Source: JBPRGG01 sp051418075 (GTDB lineage: Bacteria; Bacteroidota; Bacteroidia; Cytophagales; Cyclobacteriaceae). Taken from it: a stretch of 47,504 nucleotides of DNA. A program made the translations under genes and the position numbers. The notes under the pieces are model-generated. The model had not been told where the DNA came from. It made no database searches and was given only the letters and a program-made list of their open reading frames with translations. The stretch covers positions 1 through 47,504 of the forward strand of contig JBPRGG010000137.1 in NCBI GenBank assembly GCA_051418075.1, in the 5' to 3' direction. Positions 7,340 through 18,000 of the stretch are shown in pieces (within the stretch, counting starts at the first letter, position 1; the number at the start of each line of letters is the position of its first letter).

Positions 7340-9968
7340 CACCAAACAGATCTAACTGTTCATTACCCTCATTTTTATCTTTTTTCTTTACTTCCAATTC
7401 TATGGTAGACCCTACCTGAAAATTTTTTCCCTCATCGGATCTATCACTTTCAAAGGATTCATCTGATTCTTCATCTTTTTTTTTACTTTCCAGCAGGTTG
7501 ATTTTTTTTATTTGGGGGTAATTAAGCCTGTTGCCAATGGCTTTCCAGCCTTTTACATCAATAAGCAGGTCAAAATCATGCAGAACAGTTTCTTTTTCAT
7601 CCTTTTTCTGGTGTATAATTTCCAGCTGCGGTTGTTTATCAGTGGTTACATTAGATAAATAGGAACCTCTGGATTCACTGATAAACTGAAAACGTTTGTC
7701 AATAGTGCTGGTTTCGATCTGAAACCTTTTTACATAATATTGCTTGCTGGACCCATCAAAATAAACAGCAGATATAATGCTATCTTCCGCATGTTTTTCA
7801 ATCAGCAACAGTGTTTCAGGATCATACCGGTTGGTGAGTTCATAAGTTGTTAACTCATAGGTACCATCTTTATAAATAGCCAGGATATGGTCCTGATCTT
7901 TAAAATTACCCAGGTATTCACCTCTTTCATCTGTGTTGAGTCGTCCCACCGATCGGTCAAACCAAATATCCAGCCCTCCCAGAGTTGAAACCCCCTCGGA
8001 TTTAAGATCGATCTTCCGGATAGGATGTTTAGTCAGGATATTGCCCTGGGATCTTCTTCCCTTGATGTCTATTGAAGCAAAATCAAACTCAAAAACTTTT
8101 TTACGTGCCTTTGACCGGGCCGTGAGATAAACGGTAATGGTTTCAGCCTCACCATTAGGGTTGGCTGTAAAGTATAATATTTTTGACCCCCTGTTCCCTT
8201 TGGTCAGGTCATATTCCTTATCCCGGGTTACTGCAAGTACCTGGAATCTTTTAACCATCGATCTGCCGCTATCACCATCCAGGTATACCAGGTTGTAAAC
8301 CATGCGCTCATCATTTTTTTTGAATACTGCAGCATGGATAATATCTTTACCTACAAAAGTTTTTTCCGCTATTCTGGTAACTACACAAACGCCATCCCTG
8401 CGGAAAATAATAATATCATCAATGTCAGAGCAATCGCATACATACTCATCCTTTTTGATGCCATAGCCAATGAACCCTTCTTTCCTGTTAACATACAACT
8501 TTTGATTATTGGCTGCTACAATGTTAGCTGCTATGCTGTCAAAGGTCTTGATCTCTGTTTTTCGTTCCCGTCCTTTGCCATATTTTTTAAGCAGATTCTG
8601 GTAGTAACCAATGGCAAACTCCACAATGTTTGCCAGGTTATATTCAACCTGCTTCAGTTCGTCCTCCAGGTTTTTCATCAGCTCGTCAGCCTTAAAAGCA
8701 TCGAAACGAGATATCCTTTTTATTTTTATTTCAGTAAGTCTGATAATGTCATCTCTGGTAATCTCCCGGTAAAACTGGCTTTTAAAGGGATCCAAACCCT
8801 TGTCAATGGTTTCCAGGACTGCTTCCCAGGTTTCACATTCTTCAATATCGCGATATATCCTGTTCTCGATAAAGATCTTTTCCAGGGAAGAAAACAGGAT
8901 CTTTTCCAGCAGTTCTCCTTTCCTTATTTCCTGTTCAGTCTTCAGTAGTCGCACCGTCTGATCAGTATTGGTTTTGAGGATATCAATCACAGACAGGAAA
9001 TGAGGTTTGTCATCTATGATTACACAGGCATTGGGAGAAATGGATACCTCACAATCGGTAAAGGCATACAGGGCATCAATAGTAATATCAGGAGATTGAT
9101 TAGGAGCCAGCGACACCAGTACCTCCACATCTTTGGCCGTATTATCCACTACTTTCTTGATCTTGATTTTTCCTTTATCATTGGCTTTGATAATGGATTC
9201 AATCAGGTTGGTGGTAGTAACACCATAGGGGATATCCTTGATCACCAGGGTCTTTTTATCATATTCCTCGATCCGGGCTCTTACTCTTACGCGTCCGCCT
9301 CTCAAACCATTATTGTAATCAGAGACATCAATCATACCTCCGGTGGCAAAGTCAGGATATAATAGAACCGCTTTGTTTTTCAGCAGATCAATAGAGGCAT
9401 GGATCAATTCGCAAAAGTTGTGGGGCAGGATTTTGGTTGAGAGTCCTACCGCTATACCTTCCACTCCCTGGGCCAATAATAAAGGAAATTTTACCGGAAA
9501 AGTGACCGGCTCTTTCTTTCGGCCATCATAGGAAAGTTGCCATTCCGTGGTCTGAGGATTGAACACTACATCCAGGGCAAATTTTGATAATCTGGCTTCA
9601 ATATACCTGGGTGCAGCCGCACTATCCCCGGTCCGGATGTCGCCCCAGTTACCCTGGGTTTCTATTAATAGTTCCTTTTGGCCCAGATTAATGATGGCAT
9701 CCCCAATAGAGGCATCTCCATGAGGATGGTACTGCATGGTTTGGCCAATGATATTTGCTACTTTATTAAACCGGCCATCGTCCATTTCCTTCATGGCATG
9801 TAAGATCCTGCGCTGTACCGGTTTGAATCCATCTTCAATAGCCGGAACCGCCCTTTCCAGGATCACATAAGAAGCATAATCCAGGAACCAGTTTTCATAC
9901 ATGCCGGAAACATGAATTACATCATGAAGTTTATCTCCATTATTTTGATTTTGACCATTCTCTTCCAT
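7332..9968 (-). CDS. parC: Type IIA DNA topoisomerase subunit A (topoisomerase IV ParC, Bacteroidota type)
   Basis: This 878-residue DNA breakage-reunion subunit carries the catalytic tyrosine at about Tyr122 in AAAPRYIEARLS. The winged-helix region around it (GFKPVQRRILHAM, HPHGDASIGDAI, GNWGDIRTGD) is where quinolone-resistance changes usually fall. A coiled-coil region follows, and the C-terminal half from about residue 500 should be the DNA-wrapping beta-propeller. The extreme C-terminus (about 835-878) is a Lys/Asp/Glu/Ser-rich low-complexity tail. Pairing with parE 25 bases upstream and the diverged sequence suggest topoisomerase IV, which decatenates sister chromosomes, rather than gyrase; a separate gyrA elsewhere would confirm this. 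Confidence 0.92.
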   Translation of the reverse strand: MEENGQNQNNGDKLHDVIHVSGMYENWFLDYASYVILERAVPAIEDGFKPVQRRILHAMKEMDDGRFNKVANIIGQTMQYHPHGDASIGDAIINLGQKELLIETQGNWGDIRTGDSAAAPRYIEARLSKFALDVVFNPQTTEWQLSYDGRKKEPVTFPVKFPLLLAQGVEGIAVGLSTKILPHNFCELIHASIDLLKNKAVLLYPDFATGGMIDVSDYNNGLRGGRVRVRARIEEYDKKTLVIKDIPYGVTTTNLIESIIKANDKGKIKIKKVVDNTAKDVEVLVSLAPNQSPDITIDALYAFTDCEVSISPNACVIIDDKPHFLSVIDILKTNTDQTVRLLKTEQEIRKGELLEKILFSSLEKIFIENRIYRDIEECETWEAVLETIDKGLDPFKSQFYREITRDDIIRLTEIKIKRISRFDAFKADELMKNLEDELKQVEYNLANIVEFAIGYYQNLLKKYGKGRERKTEIKTFDSIAANIVAANNQKLYVNRKEGFIGYGIKKDEYVCDCSDIDDIIIFRRDGVCVVTRIAEKTFVGKDIIHAAVFKKNDERMVYNLVYLDGDSGRSMVKRFQVLAVTRDKEYDLTKGNRGSKILYFTANPNGEAETITVYLTARSKARKKVFEFDFASIDIKGRRSQGNILTKHPIRKIDLKSEGVSTLGGLDIWFDRSVGRLNTDERGEYLGNFKDQDHILAIYKDGTYELTTYELTNRYDPETLLLIEKHAEDSIISAVYFDGSSKQYYVKRFQIETSTIDKRFQFISESRGSYLSNVTTDKQPQLEIIHQKKDEKETVLHDFDLLIDVKGWKAIGNRLNYPQIKKINLLESKKKDEESDESFESDRSDEGKNFQVGSTIELEVKKKDKNEGNEQLDLFGDE

Positions 9969-9993
9969 ATTCCTACTTTCCTTTTTATAATAC

Positions 9994-11880
9994 TTATTCA
10001 GCTGCTTCCTCTACCACCGGATTATCTCTCACCAGATCTTTTTCAATTTTGAGATTGTCAATGATGAAGTTCTGTCTGACCGGAGTGTTTTTTCCCATAT
10101 AAAAATTAAGTAAATTTTTAATGCTGGTATCTTTATTCAGGATCACTGGTTCCAGGCGGATATCATCTCCAATGAAACCACCAAACTCATTGGGAGAAAT
10201 CTCCCCCAATCCTTTGAACCTGGTGATCTCTGGTTTGGAGCCCAATTTTTGAATAGCTGCCTGTTTTTCTTCTTCAGAATAACAGTAGATGGTTTCCTTT
10301 TTATTACGTACCCTGAACAGGGGCGTATCCAGAATGTAAAGATGGCCGTTTTTCACCAAATCCGGAAAAAATTGTAAAAAGAAGGTCAGTAACAGCATCC
10401 GGATATGCATACCATCAACATCTGCATCGGTAGCAATAATGATCTTTCTGTAACGCAATCCCTCCACACCATCTTCAATATTCAGAGCATGCTGCAACAG
10501 GTTGAATTCTTCATTTTCGTATACTACTTTTTTGGTCAGCCCAAAGCAATTGAGCGGCTTACCTCTAAGGCTGAAAACGGCCTGGGTCTGAACATCCCGG
10601 GCCTTGGTGATGGAACCACTGGCAGAATCCCCCTCAGTGATAAATAGCATGGTATCTATTTCATCACTTTTATTTTTATCATCATAGTGTAACCGGCAAT
10701 CCCGCAATTTTTTATTGTGCAGATTGGCTTTCTTGGCTCGCTCATTGGCCAGCTTTTTAATACCAGCAATTTCTTTTCGTTCCCTTTCAGATTGAAGGAT
10801 TCTTTTCAGCATGGCATCAGCTGCTTCAGAATGCTTGTGCAGGTAATTATCCAGAGCTTTTTTCAAAAAGTCATTGATAAAGGTACGCATGGTAGGACCA
10901 TCTGGTCCAATGGTCTGGGAACCCAGTTTGGTTTTGGTTTGAGATTCAAAAACCGGCTCCTGTATTCTGATAGAAACAGCACCAACCACACTGGCCCGAA
11001 TATCCGTGGCATCAAAATCTTTTTTATAAAACTCACGCACAGTTTTTACCAGAGCTTCCCTAAGGGCAGAAAGGTGGGTGCCTCCGTGGGTGGTATGTTG
11101 CCCGTTTACAAAGGAATAGTATTCCTCTCCATATTGGCTGGTATGGGTAAGTGCCACCTCAATATCATCCCCCCTCAGGTGGATTATGGGGTATCTTAAA
11201 GTGTCCTCATCTGTTTTTCTTTTTAACAGGTCCAGTAAACCATTTTCGGAATGATATTTTTTACCATTGCAAACGATGGTTAGCCCAGCATTTAAAAAAG
11301 CATAATTCCAAAGTTGGTTTTCCAGATACTCCGGAATGAAATGAAAATTTTTAAAGATGGTATTATCCGGTTCAAACACCACCAGGGTACCATTGCGTTC
11401 TGAGCAACCGGTGGATTTGGCATCATTGATCAGTTCACCCTGCCGGAATTCGGCTAATTTAGTCATCTTATCCCTGAAGGACTGTACTTTGAAGTACCTG
11501 GACAAAGCATTGACTGCTTTTGTTCCCACTCCGTTTAAACCCACTGATTTTTGGAATGCGCTGGAATCATATTTCCCTCCCGTATTGATGCGGGACACAC
11601 AATCTACTACTTTACCCAGGGGAATGCCCCGGCCGTAATCTCTGACTTCCACCCGGTGATCGGTGATCTTGATATCAATGACTTTCCCGGCACCCATCAA
11701 GTGCTCATCGATACTGTTGTCAATCACTTCCTTTAACAATATGTAAATGCCATCATCCTGAGCTGAGCCGTCGCCCAATTTCCCAATGTACATCCCTGGT
11801 CTGAGCCGGATATGCTCTTTCCAGTCCAGAGATTTTATACTATCTTCTGTGTAAATGCCATTTCCTTCTGACTTTGCCAT
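9994..11880 (-). CDS. parE: Type IIA DNA topoisomerase subunit B (topoisomerase IV ParE)
   Basis: The 628-residue ATPase subunit has the GHKL ATP site: EVIDNSIDEH (51-60), DYGRGIPLGK (81-90) and GLNGVGTKAVNALS (114-127). A transducer domain follows, and then the TOPRIM domain with FITEGDSASGSI and the metal-binding DADVDG motif. The length is that of ParE-type subunits without the GyrB insert. It pairs with the ParC subunit encoded 25 bases downstream. ParE hydrolyses ATP to drive strand passage by the ParC2-ParE2 tetramer. The gene probably shares a transcript with the membrane-protein gene upstream or has its own start in the 79-base gap, where I saw no canonical promoter box. Confidence 0.94.
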   Translation of the reverse strand: MAKSEGNGIYTEDSIKSLDWKEHIRLRPGMYIGKLGDGSAQDDGIYILLKEVIDNSIDEHLMGAGKVIDIKITDHRVEVRDYGRGIPLGKVVDCVSRINTGGKYDSSAFQKSVGLNGVGTKAVNALSRYFKVQSFRDKMTKLAEFRQGELINDAKSTGCSERNGTLVVFEPDNTIFKNFHFIPEYLENQLWNYAFLNAGLTIVCNGKKYHSENGLLDLLKRKTDEDTLRYPIIHLRGDDIEVALTHTSQYGEEYYSFVNGQHTTHGGTHLSALREALVKTVREFYKKDFDATDIRASVVGAVSIRIQEPVFESQTKTKLGSQTIGPDGPTMRTFINDFLKKALDNYLHKHSEAADAMLKRILQSERERKEIAGIKKLANERAKKANLHNKKLRDCRLHYDDKNKSDEIDTMLFITEGDSASGSITKARDVQTQAVFSLRGKPLNCFGLTKKVVYENEEFNLLQHALNIEDGVEGLRYRKIIIATDADVDGMHIRMLLLTFFLQFFPDLVKNGHLYILDTPLFRVRNKKETIYCYSEEEKQAAIQKLGSKPEITRFKGLGEISPNEFGGFIGDDIRLEPVILNKDTSIKNLLNFYMGKNTPVRQNFIIDNLKIEKDLVRDNPVVEEAAE

Positions 11881-11959
11881 GTATGGTTTTTCTGTTTAAC
11901 AATTCTTACAATATTTTCGATCTGTACCTGATATATTTAAGCTTGGCCTTTTTTTACCT

Positions 11960-12430
11960 TCAGGATTTCCTTTTAATCATTATCACGGCCAGGCTGATCA
12001 ACCAGATAATAATGAATGCCGGTCCCACATACATTAAAATACTAATGGCCGGGTTTGGCTGGCTCTGATTGATCGAACCAATCAAAATAATACTGATTAT
12101 TAGGAAAAAATTTATTACAACATTAAAACTGATCAGCCAGTTAAGGATATTGATCTTAAAATCCCTGAATTCAGGTTGACTGACATTCCTGGCTACATTT
12201 TTGGACCATACTCCCGAAAACAGGTAAAAGATGACATTGATGATCATAAAGATCAGCAATCCACCATAAAAGAACATGTCTTTGGAAATAGTAATGTCCC
12301 GGGACGTATCTTCCCCTGCCCAGATTTGGGCCTCTCCCGGTAAATAAGCATAAACCCACAAAAATGAAGCAAGGAACAGCAGTAAAGAAATAAACCAAAT
12401 AAATTTAAAAATTTTTACCATCTTTGCCAT
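11960..12430 (-). CDS. Small four-helix membrane protein of unknown function
   Basis: I do not recognise the family. The 156-residue protein shows four hydrophobic segments at about 6-28, 50-73, 93-119 and 130-150, with a short loop after the first helix (PGEAQIWAGEDTSRDIT) that probably faces the periplasm, and a basic tail (IKRKS). The gene precedes parE in the same orientation and has a good -7 box just upstream on the minus strand, so it may head the parE-parC transcript. No catalytic residues stand out. It could be a structural or regulatory membrane protein; no function is inferred. Confidence 0.75.
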   Translation of the reverse strand: MAKMVKIFKFIWFISLLLFLASFLWVYAYLPGEAQIWAGEDTSRDITISKDMFFYGGLLIFMIINVIFYLFSGVWSKNVARNVSQPEFRDFKINILNWLISFNVVINFFLIISIILIGSINQSQPNPAISILMYVGPAFIIIWLISLAVIMIKRKS

Positions 12431-12444
12431 TTATTCTAATCCGT

Positions 12445-12452
12445 CAAAATTA
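12445..12452 (-). promoter_or_regulatory. -7 promoter box upstream of the four-helix membrane protein
   Basis: On the minus strand the bases read TAATTTTG, matching TAnnTTTG. Transcription would start about 8-12 bases before the ATG at 12430, a short leader. A possible -33 TTG (minus strand, 12476-12478) lies 23 bases away, at the long end of the usual range. Confidence 0.45.
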
Positions 12453-12500
12453 ATGATTTAAATTGATTCTGATACCAAAGCTGAGCTGAAAAAGGAATAG

Positions 12501-12914
12501 ATGAGATTTTATACGTTCATATTGGTTTTTTTTTCAATACTGTACAGTTGTAACAACGGGGTAAAATTCGAAGGTTTTGATGATCAGGTTTTCAGAAATG
12601 ACAGAAATGGATGTGAAGGACATCGATTAAGTCAGGTTGATCAATTAAAAAAGCTTAAGTCCTCTTTAGAAGGTCTTAGCCGAAATCAGGTAATCCAGCT
12701 TTTAGGCCGTCCTGATGCTTCCGAACTTTACAGAAGAGGTCAGATCATTTATCGCTATCATCTGGCCCCTGCCCCAGCATGCCCGGTGAGCAATGCCGAT
12801 CAATACCTGGTGATGGAAGTCTGGATAAATGCCCTGGGCATTGTGAGTGAAATAAATTTCAAAAATTACCAGGAACCTTCAGGTACGGATCAGAACGTTT
12901 CAATTATTCAGTGA
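12501..12914 (+). CDS. Small lipoprotein, possibly BamE/SmpA-like
   Basis: A 137-residue protein with a short hydrophobic leader ending in a lipobox (LYSC, Cys16), so probably a lipid-anchored envelope protein. After a polar segment it contains LKSSLEGLSRNQVIQLLGRPDASELYRRGQIIYRYHL, which resembles the BamE/SmpA-OmlA fold pattern (GMT..QV..LLG.P). That resemblance is short, so the fold is only a suggestion. Two or three Cys residues remain in the mature protein. The gene ends 11 bases inside the convergent ROK gene. No promoter box was seen. Function unknown. Confidence 0.75.
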   Translation: MRFYTFILVFFSILYSCNNGVKFEGFDDQVFRNDRNGCEGHRLSQVDQLKKLKSSLEGLSRNQVIQLLGRPDASELYRRGQIIYRYHLAPAPACPVSNADQYLVMEVWINALGIVSEINFKNYQEPSGTDQNVSIIQ

Positions 12915-13812
12915 AACAAAGGGATGCCGCTCCTATAATCCCTGCATTATTACCTAATGTAGCTTTTTTAATCTGAAGTTGATCAGTATAGTAAGAAGTA
13001 AGGTGTTTGCTTAAACTGGCACTCATATTTTCTACCAGAAAATCGTAATTATCCGCCACGCCACCTCCTATTACTACTGTTTTAATGTCAAGAATGCGAA
13101 TGGTGCTGACTAAGGCTTCACCTAAAATGGTGCCTACTTCAGCAAAAACATTCATTGCCAGTTCGTCCCGGCCCTGTGCTGCCTTTTCCAGAATTTTGGA
13201 AGTAACAGGAAATTTATTGGTCAACACAGTTTCACCACTGTACTGGGATAATGCCATGAAAACAAGATTTACCAGTCCTTTTTTACCGATTTTTTGTTCT
13301 ACGGTATTTCCATAGGAAGAAATAATATGTCCCACTTCCAGGGCATTTCCATCTCCTCCTTTAAAAATCTGTTTGTCTATGATGGCAGCTCCACCGATGC
13401 CAGTACCCAGGGTGATAAAAATAAAGTTATCAGGCAAATGTTCCTCTGAAAAATAAAGTTCACCCAAAGCCGCAGCATTGGCATCGTTCTCCAGGTGAAA
13501 TATTTTATCCGGGAAAGCTTCCTGCAAATGCTTCAATAACTCCACTCCGTTAAGATGAGTCACGTTTGGTGTTTCAAGGATTCTGGACCGGTCTTTAGTA
13601 AGGGTGCCGGGAATACCAATGCCCACTTTAGAAACCTTCTTGTGTTCATTAAATTGCTGGCCCAATGCAGCTATAAAATTTTCAACCAATTTTCCTTCCT
13701 GGTCCATTTCCAGGGTGGAATACTTTTTTTTGTGCAATAATTTACCCCCTGAGGTTACTACACCAAATTTTACATTGGTACCTCCAAAGTCTACTCCTAT
13801 AAATTTTTCCAT
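12904..13812 (-). CDS. ROK-family sugar kinase (glucokinase-like)
   Basis: The 302-residue cytoplasmic kinase has the phosphate-1 motif VDFGGTNVKFGVV (5-17), the catalytic aspartate in HLENDANAAALGE, the GTGIGGAAI phosphate-2 motif and an adenosine motif (VVIGGGVADN). ROK proteins normally have a zinc site CxCGxxGC after a GEIGH sequence. Here the matching region reads EVGHIISSYGNTVEQKIGKK and has no cysteines, so the zinc site is missing. The other catalytic motifs look intact, so it is probably an active hexokinase-type enzyme, most likely for glucose, but the substrate cannot be read from sequence. There is no DNA-binding N-terminus, so it is not a ROK repressor. Confidence 0.88.
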   Translation of the reverse strand: MEKFIGVDFGGTNVKFGVVTSGGKLLHKKKYSTLEMDQEGKLVENFIAALGQQFNEHKKVSKVGIGIPGTLTKDRSRILETPNVTHLNGVELLKHLQEAFPDKIFHLENDANAAALGELYFSEEHLPDNFIFITLGTGIGGAAIIDKQIFKGGDGNALEVGHIISSYGNTVEQKIGKKGLVNLVFMALSQYSGETVLTNKFPVTSKILEKAAQGRDELAMNVFAEVGTILGEALVSTIRILDIKTVVIGGGVADNYDFLVENMSASLSKHLTSYYTDQLQIKKATLGNNAGIIGAASLCFTE

Positions 13813-14472
13813 GTATTTAGTTATGAATTATAAAAAACTGAAAGGCAAAAACTCATGCTATTTCGTAGTGACTTAAAATTAGTAACTAATTTTATAATAG
13901 CGAATTTATTTCCTGATAATTCCTGTAGATTTCATTTTATCATCAGGAAAACAGGCTGCTTTTTTGATTTAAAGATCCAGAATTTATCATTTATTGTTTT
14001 TCATTATGTACATTTTTGTTTGGCATAGTGTATTATTATTAAATGGTAAGCAATTTTTCTAAATTATCACAAAAATTTAATAAACAAATTCCTTATTCAT
14101 TGTTTTAAAAAATACATAATTATAAATAATTAATTAATATTTGAAAAAATAGCATTTTTGGATATATTTAATTATTTTTATTGTAAATGAAATTGATGAT
14201 CGGGCAGATGGATGTGTAAATAAACCTCAGTTAAAGGCATGTCCCAATTATTATTTATATGTTTGGCTATTTTTAATTGCAAAACAGAAACTCAACAAAA
14301 ATTTTAAACGTAGTAATATAATATACATTTCATAGATTATTTTTTAAAACTACTAAAGTATTAGCGTTAACCATTAGGAATTATCCTGATATTACTTGGT
14401 TAGGTTTAATTTTTATCAAAAGCTAAATTATTCTTTTCTCAAAATTTGAAGTAAAATTTTAATTATAAAAAA
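13813..14472 (+). other. AT-rich intergenic region without recognised genes
   Basis: These 660 bases separate the ROK gene (minus) from the HNH gene (plus). They are strongly AT-rich with many A and T runs. I found no tRNA-like cloverleaf, no convincing reading frame, no TAnnTTTG box in good position and no strong inverted repeat. It presumably holds the two divergent promoters. It looks like relaxed, possibly acquired DNA. Confidence 0.5.
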
Positions 14473-15006
14473 ATGAACACTTATAAAAATGAAATTTGGA
14501 AACAGATTGATTTCAAAACCAACCTGAATCATCCTAAATATGAAGTTTCTAACCGTGGTCGGGTAAAAAGCTATGCCAATGATAAGTTAAATGGTCGTAT
14601 AATTAAAGGTTCTGATGTGAATGGGTACCGTTCTATTATGGTGCGTTTTGAAGGTGGTTTGGTGCAGAGCCATTATGTACATAGACTGGTAGCCCAATAT
14701 TTTTTAAAAAAAACCAGTCAGGATCAGCATTATGTGATTCACCTGGATTACGATAAGAAAAATAATGATGTTTATAATTTAAAATGGGCTACTGAGGTGG
14801 AATTGATTGATCACAACAATGCTAATCCAGCTGTACTCCATAAAAGAACCACAGGATATAAGCTTACAGAACCCAAGGTTAGGGCAATCAAGAGGCTATT
14901 AAAAAACAATAAAACCAGGCTTTATGTAATCGCCAAACGATTTGGCATCTCTCATACACAACTCAACAGGATCAGGTCTGGTGAAAACTGGGGTCATGTA
15001 TCCTGA
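14473..15006 (+). CDS. NUMOD4-HNH endonuclease-like protein with C-terminal helix-turn-helix
   Basis: The 177-residue protein has three parts. Residues about 7-60 form a NUMOD4-like DNA-binding module (EIWKQI...YEVSNRGRVKSY). An HNH-like region follows with YVHRLVAQYF (His70), YVIHLDYDKKNND (His90) and YNLKWAT (Asn102), the order expected for homing-type HNH nucleases. Residues about 129-177 resemble a helix-turn-helix (LTEPKVRAIKRLL..IAKRFGISHTQLNRIRSGENW). The usual NHxDGN block is altered to IHLDYDKKN, so nuclease activity is plausible but not certain. It sits alone after a long AT-rich gap and 81 bases before the oxoprolinase; no intron or interrupted host gene is visible. It could be a free-standing homing nuclease or a DNA-binding regulator. 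Confidence 0.8.
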   Translation: MNTYKNEIWKQIDFKTNLNHPKYEVSNRGRVKSYANDKLNGRIIKGSDVNGYRSIMVRFEGGLVQSHYVHRLVAQYFLKKTSQDQHYVIHLDYDKKNNDVYNLKWATEVELIDHNNANPAVLHKRTTGYKLTEPKVRAIKRLLKNNKTRLYVIAKRFGISHTQLNRIRSGENWGHVS

Positions 15007-15087
15007 ATTTATTTGATTTTTTTTCTTTAACTTGCCTTCAGGTATTTTTTTCCAAACTCTTATGTATAAGAGCTGACTGTATAGGGC

Positions 15088-18000
15088 ATGACGCAACCAA
15101 CCAAAAACTGGCAATTATGGACAGACACCGGAGGAACTTTTACCGATTGCATAGGCTTATCGGATGATGGTTCAGGTGCAAGGGTAAAGGTGTTGAGCCA
15201 TGGTGCTTTGAGAGGTAGAGTGTCAGGTATTGTGAATGAAAAATGCATTGCTGCAAACTTTCGCTGGCCGGCTGATCAGGATATTTTTAAGGGATATTTT
15301 TTTAAAATACTTAGCCCTTCAGCTGCATATAAACCTATTGAAAAAATAGATTTAGCCAAAAAAATCATTTATTTCTCAGAAGCTGTTGATATGAATGCAG
15401 TTGAAGGTGCAGATTTTGAGCTGACAGCTCATGAGGAAGCGCCTGTTCTGGCTGCCCGATTGATTACAGGCACCAGCCTGGATCAACCTTTACCTATCAG
15501 GGGAATGAGATTGGGATCTACCCGCGGTACCAATGCATTACTGGAGAGAAAAGGAGCCAAAACTTTGCTGTTGATCACCCGTGGATTTAAAGACCTGTTG
15601 TTGATTGGTAATCAGCAGCGTCCTGATATTTTTTCCTTAGAGATCCGAAAATCGCCTCCTTTCTACCAGCAGGTGTTAGAAGTAGATGAAAGAATAGCTG
15701 CCAATGGAGAGGTCATTGTTCCTTTATCTGATCATCATGCAGACTCTTTGGTGAAACAACTTGACCAGTGGCCGATTGAATCAATAGCGATTGCTTTTTT
15801 AAATAGTTACAGGAATCCGGTCCATGAAAATCTAATGGCCCAAAAATTAAGGTCAGCCGGATGGCAGGAATTTTCATTATCTCATCAACTGGCCCCCGAA
15901 ATAAAGCTATTACCCCGGGCTGAAACTTGCCTGATCAATGCTTATTTGTCGCCTGTGATCAATAATTATTTGTCAGGGGTCAGGCAAAAAATTGGCAATC
16001 AGCCTCTTAAAGTAATGACCAGTGCTGGCGGCCTGGTGGATTCCAAATTTTTTACTCCCAAAGACAGCTTGTATAGTGGTCCTGCCGGAGGGGTGGTAGG
16101 TGCAGCAAGAATGGCTGAACGATCAGGTTTATCGAAGATTATCGTATTTGATATGGGCGGCACCAGCACAGATGTTTCCCGATTTGATGGTAACTATGAT
16201 TACCGCTTTGAAACAAAAGTAGGTGATGCACAGATCTTAAGTCCTTCACTGGCCATTGATACAGTAGCTGCTGGAGGAGGATCTATTTGCTTTTATGATG
16301 GTTTTAAATTTGCTGTGGGTCCGGAAAGTGCCGGGGCTAACCCAGGACCAGCTTGCTATGGAGCAGGCGGCCCTTTAACCATCACAGATGTCAACCTGCT
16401 GCTGGGACGATTGGTCCATGATAAATTCGGAATTCCTATCGATCCGGATTATGCTGAACAGGCACTGGAAAAAATTCTGGCTCCTCATCAATCACTAAAG
16501 AATAAAAATAAGGAAGAAATATTAGCCGGCTTCCTCTCGATAGCCAATGAAAACATGGCTGAAGCCATCCGAAATATCTCAGTAGGACGTGGATTTGATA
16601 TCCAGCAATATGCATTACTGGCTTTTGGAGGAGCGGGAGGGCAACATGCCTGCGAAGTGGCGCAGCTGTTAGGTATGACACAAATTGCCATACCCTATGA
16701 TGCCGGATTGTTAAGTGCCTGGGGCATGGGACAGGCCCGGGTAGAACGGTTTGCCATAATGCAGGTATTAAAACCTTTCAAATTTTCCTGGCCAGAGGTC
16801 AAGCAACTGAGCCAGAAGGTATCACAGGAAGCTATTGCTTCACTGATCCAGGAAGGCTACTATCGGAATCAGGTAGAAGTAAAGTTTGTATATTTTTATC
16901 TTCGATTCAAAGGTCAGGATAGTGCACTGGAAATACCATTTACCGGTAGTAATGATTTGTCGGAACAATTCAGGGAGCGCTACCGTGCTTTGTTTGGTCA
17001 TTGGATAGAAGGGCAAACGCTTGAGCTTGAGTCTGTTAAAGCAATTGCCGCTACTAAACTCCAAATTGAACCTACTGTTGAGGCAACAATTTCTTTTTTT
17101 AATCCCCCACCTTCTGCCTACCAACCGGCCTATTTCAATGGTTGGACCGATACTCCAGTTTATAACTGGGATGAACTGCAACCTGGAGCTGCTATACATG
17201 GCCCTGCTATCATCACCAGTCAAACCAATACTATAACCTTATATCCGGCTTGGCGATTATTTCTAGATCAGCACTTAACTGCTGTATTGAATCTGGAAAA
17301 CAGGATTGATACCGCTATGGAGAAACCAGAAGAGATCCAACTGGCTTTATTTACCAACCGGTTCAAAGCCATAGCTGAAGAAATGGGATCATTATTGCAG
17401 CGGACGGCCTTCTCAGTGAATATCAAGGAGAGACTGGACTTTTCCTGTGCTTTATTGGATGAGCGGGGAGAATTGGTGGTAAATGCTCCTCATATTCCGG
17501 TACACCTGGGTAGCCTGGGGATTTGTGTCAGAACCGTTATGGAAAAATTGGATATGCAGGAGGGTGACGTAGTGATCACCAATCATCCTGCATATGGAGG
17601 TTCACATTTACCTGATATCACTTTAATTTGTCCGGTTTTTTACCAGGAGTCCCTGTTAGGTTTTTTGGCTAACCGGGCCCATCATGCTGAAATAGGAGGA
17701 AAAAGACCCGGTTCCATGCCACCAGATGCTAAAGCATTAGCGGAAGAAGGAGTAGTCATTTCGCCTCGTTACCTGGCCAGGCAGGGCAGGTATGATTGGG
17801 ATATGGTGAAAGAGTTATTACAAAATGGGCCATTCCCCAGTCGTTCTCTGGCTGAGAACCTGGCAGATCTCAATGCAGGGGTGGCAGCCTTGAATTATGG
17901 GAGGAAGACTTTGATTGAACATGCCGCCACTTATGGTCTGACCCAGGTGCAGCATTATATGAATAGGTTAAAAGAATACAGTCATTGGTTGATCAGTCAA

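Noticed and set aside
8334..8948. Long plus-strand frame (204 residues) opposite parC
   Set aside because: Lies entirely within the secure parC frame on the other strand; composition is that of an antisense shadow.
10717..11199. Plus-strand frame of 160 residues opposite parE
   Set aside because: Antisense to conserved parE codons; no family match.
14020..14040. Possible sigma-54 promoter (TTGGCATAGTGTATTA)
   Set aside because: The -24 GG is present but the -12 GC dinucleotide is replaced by TA at the required spacing.
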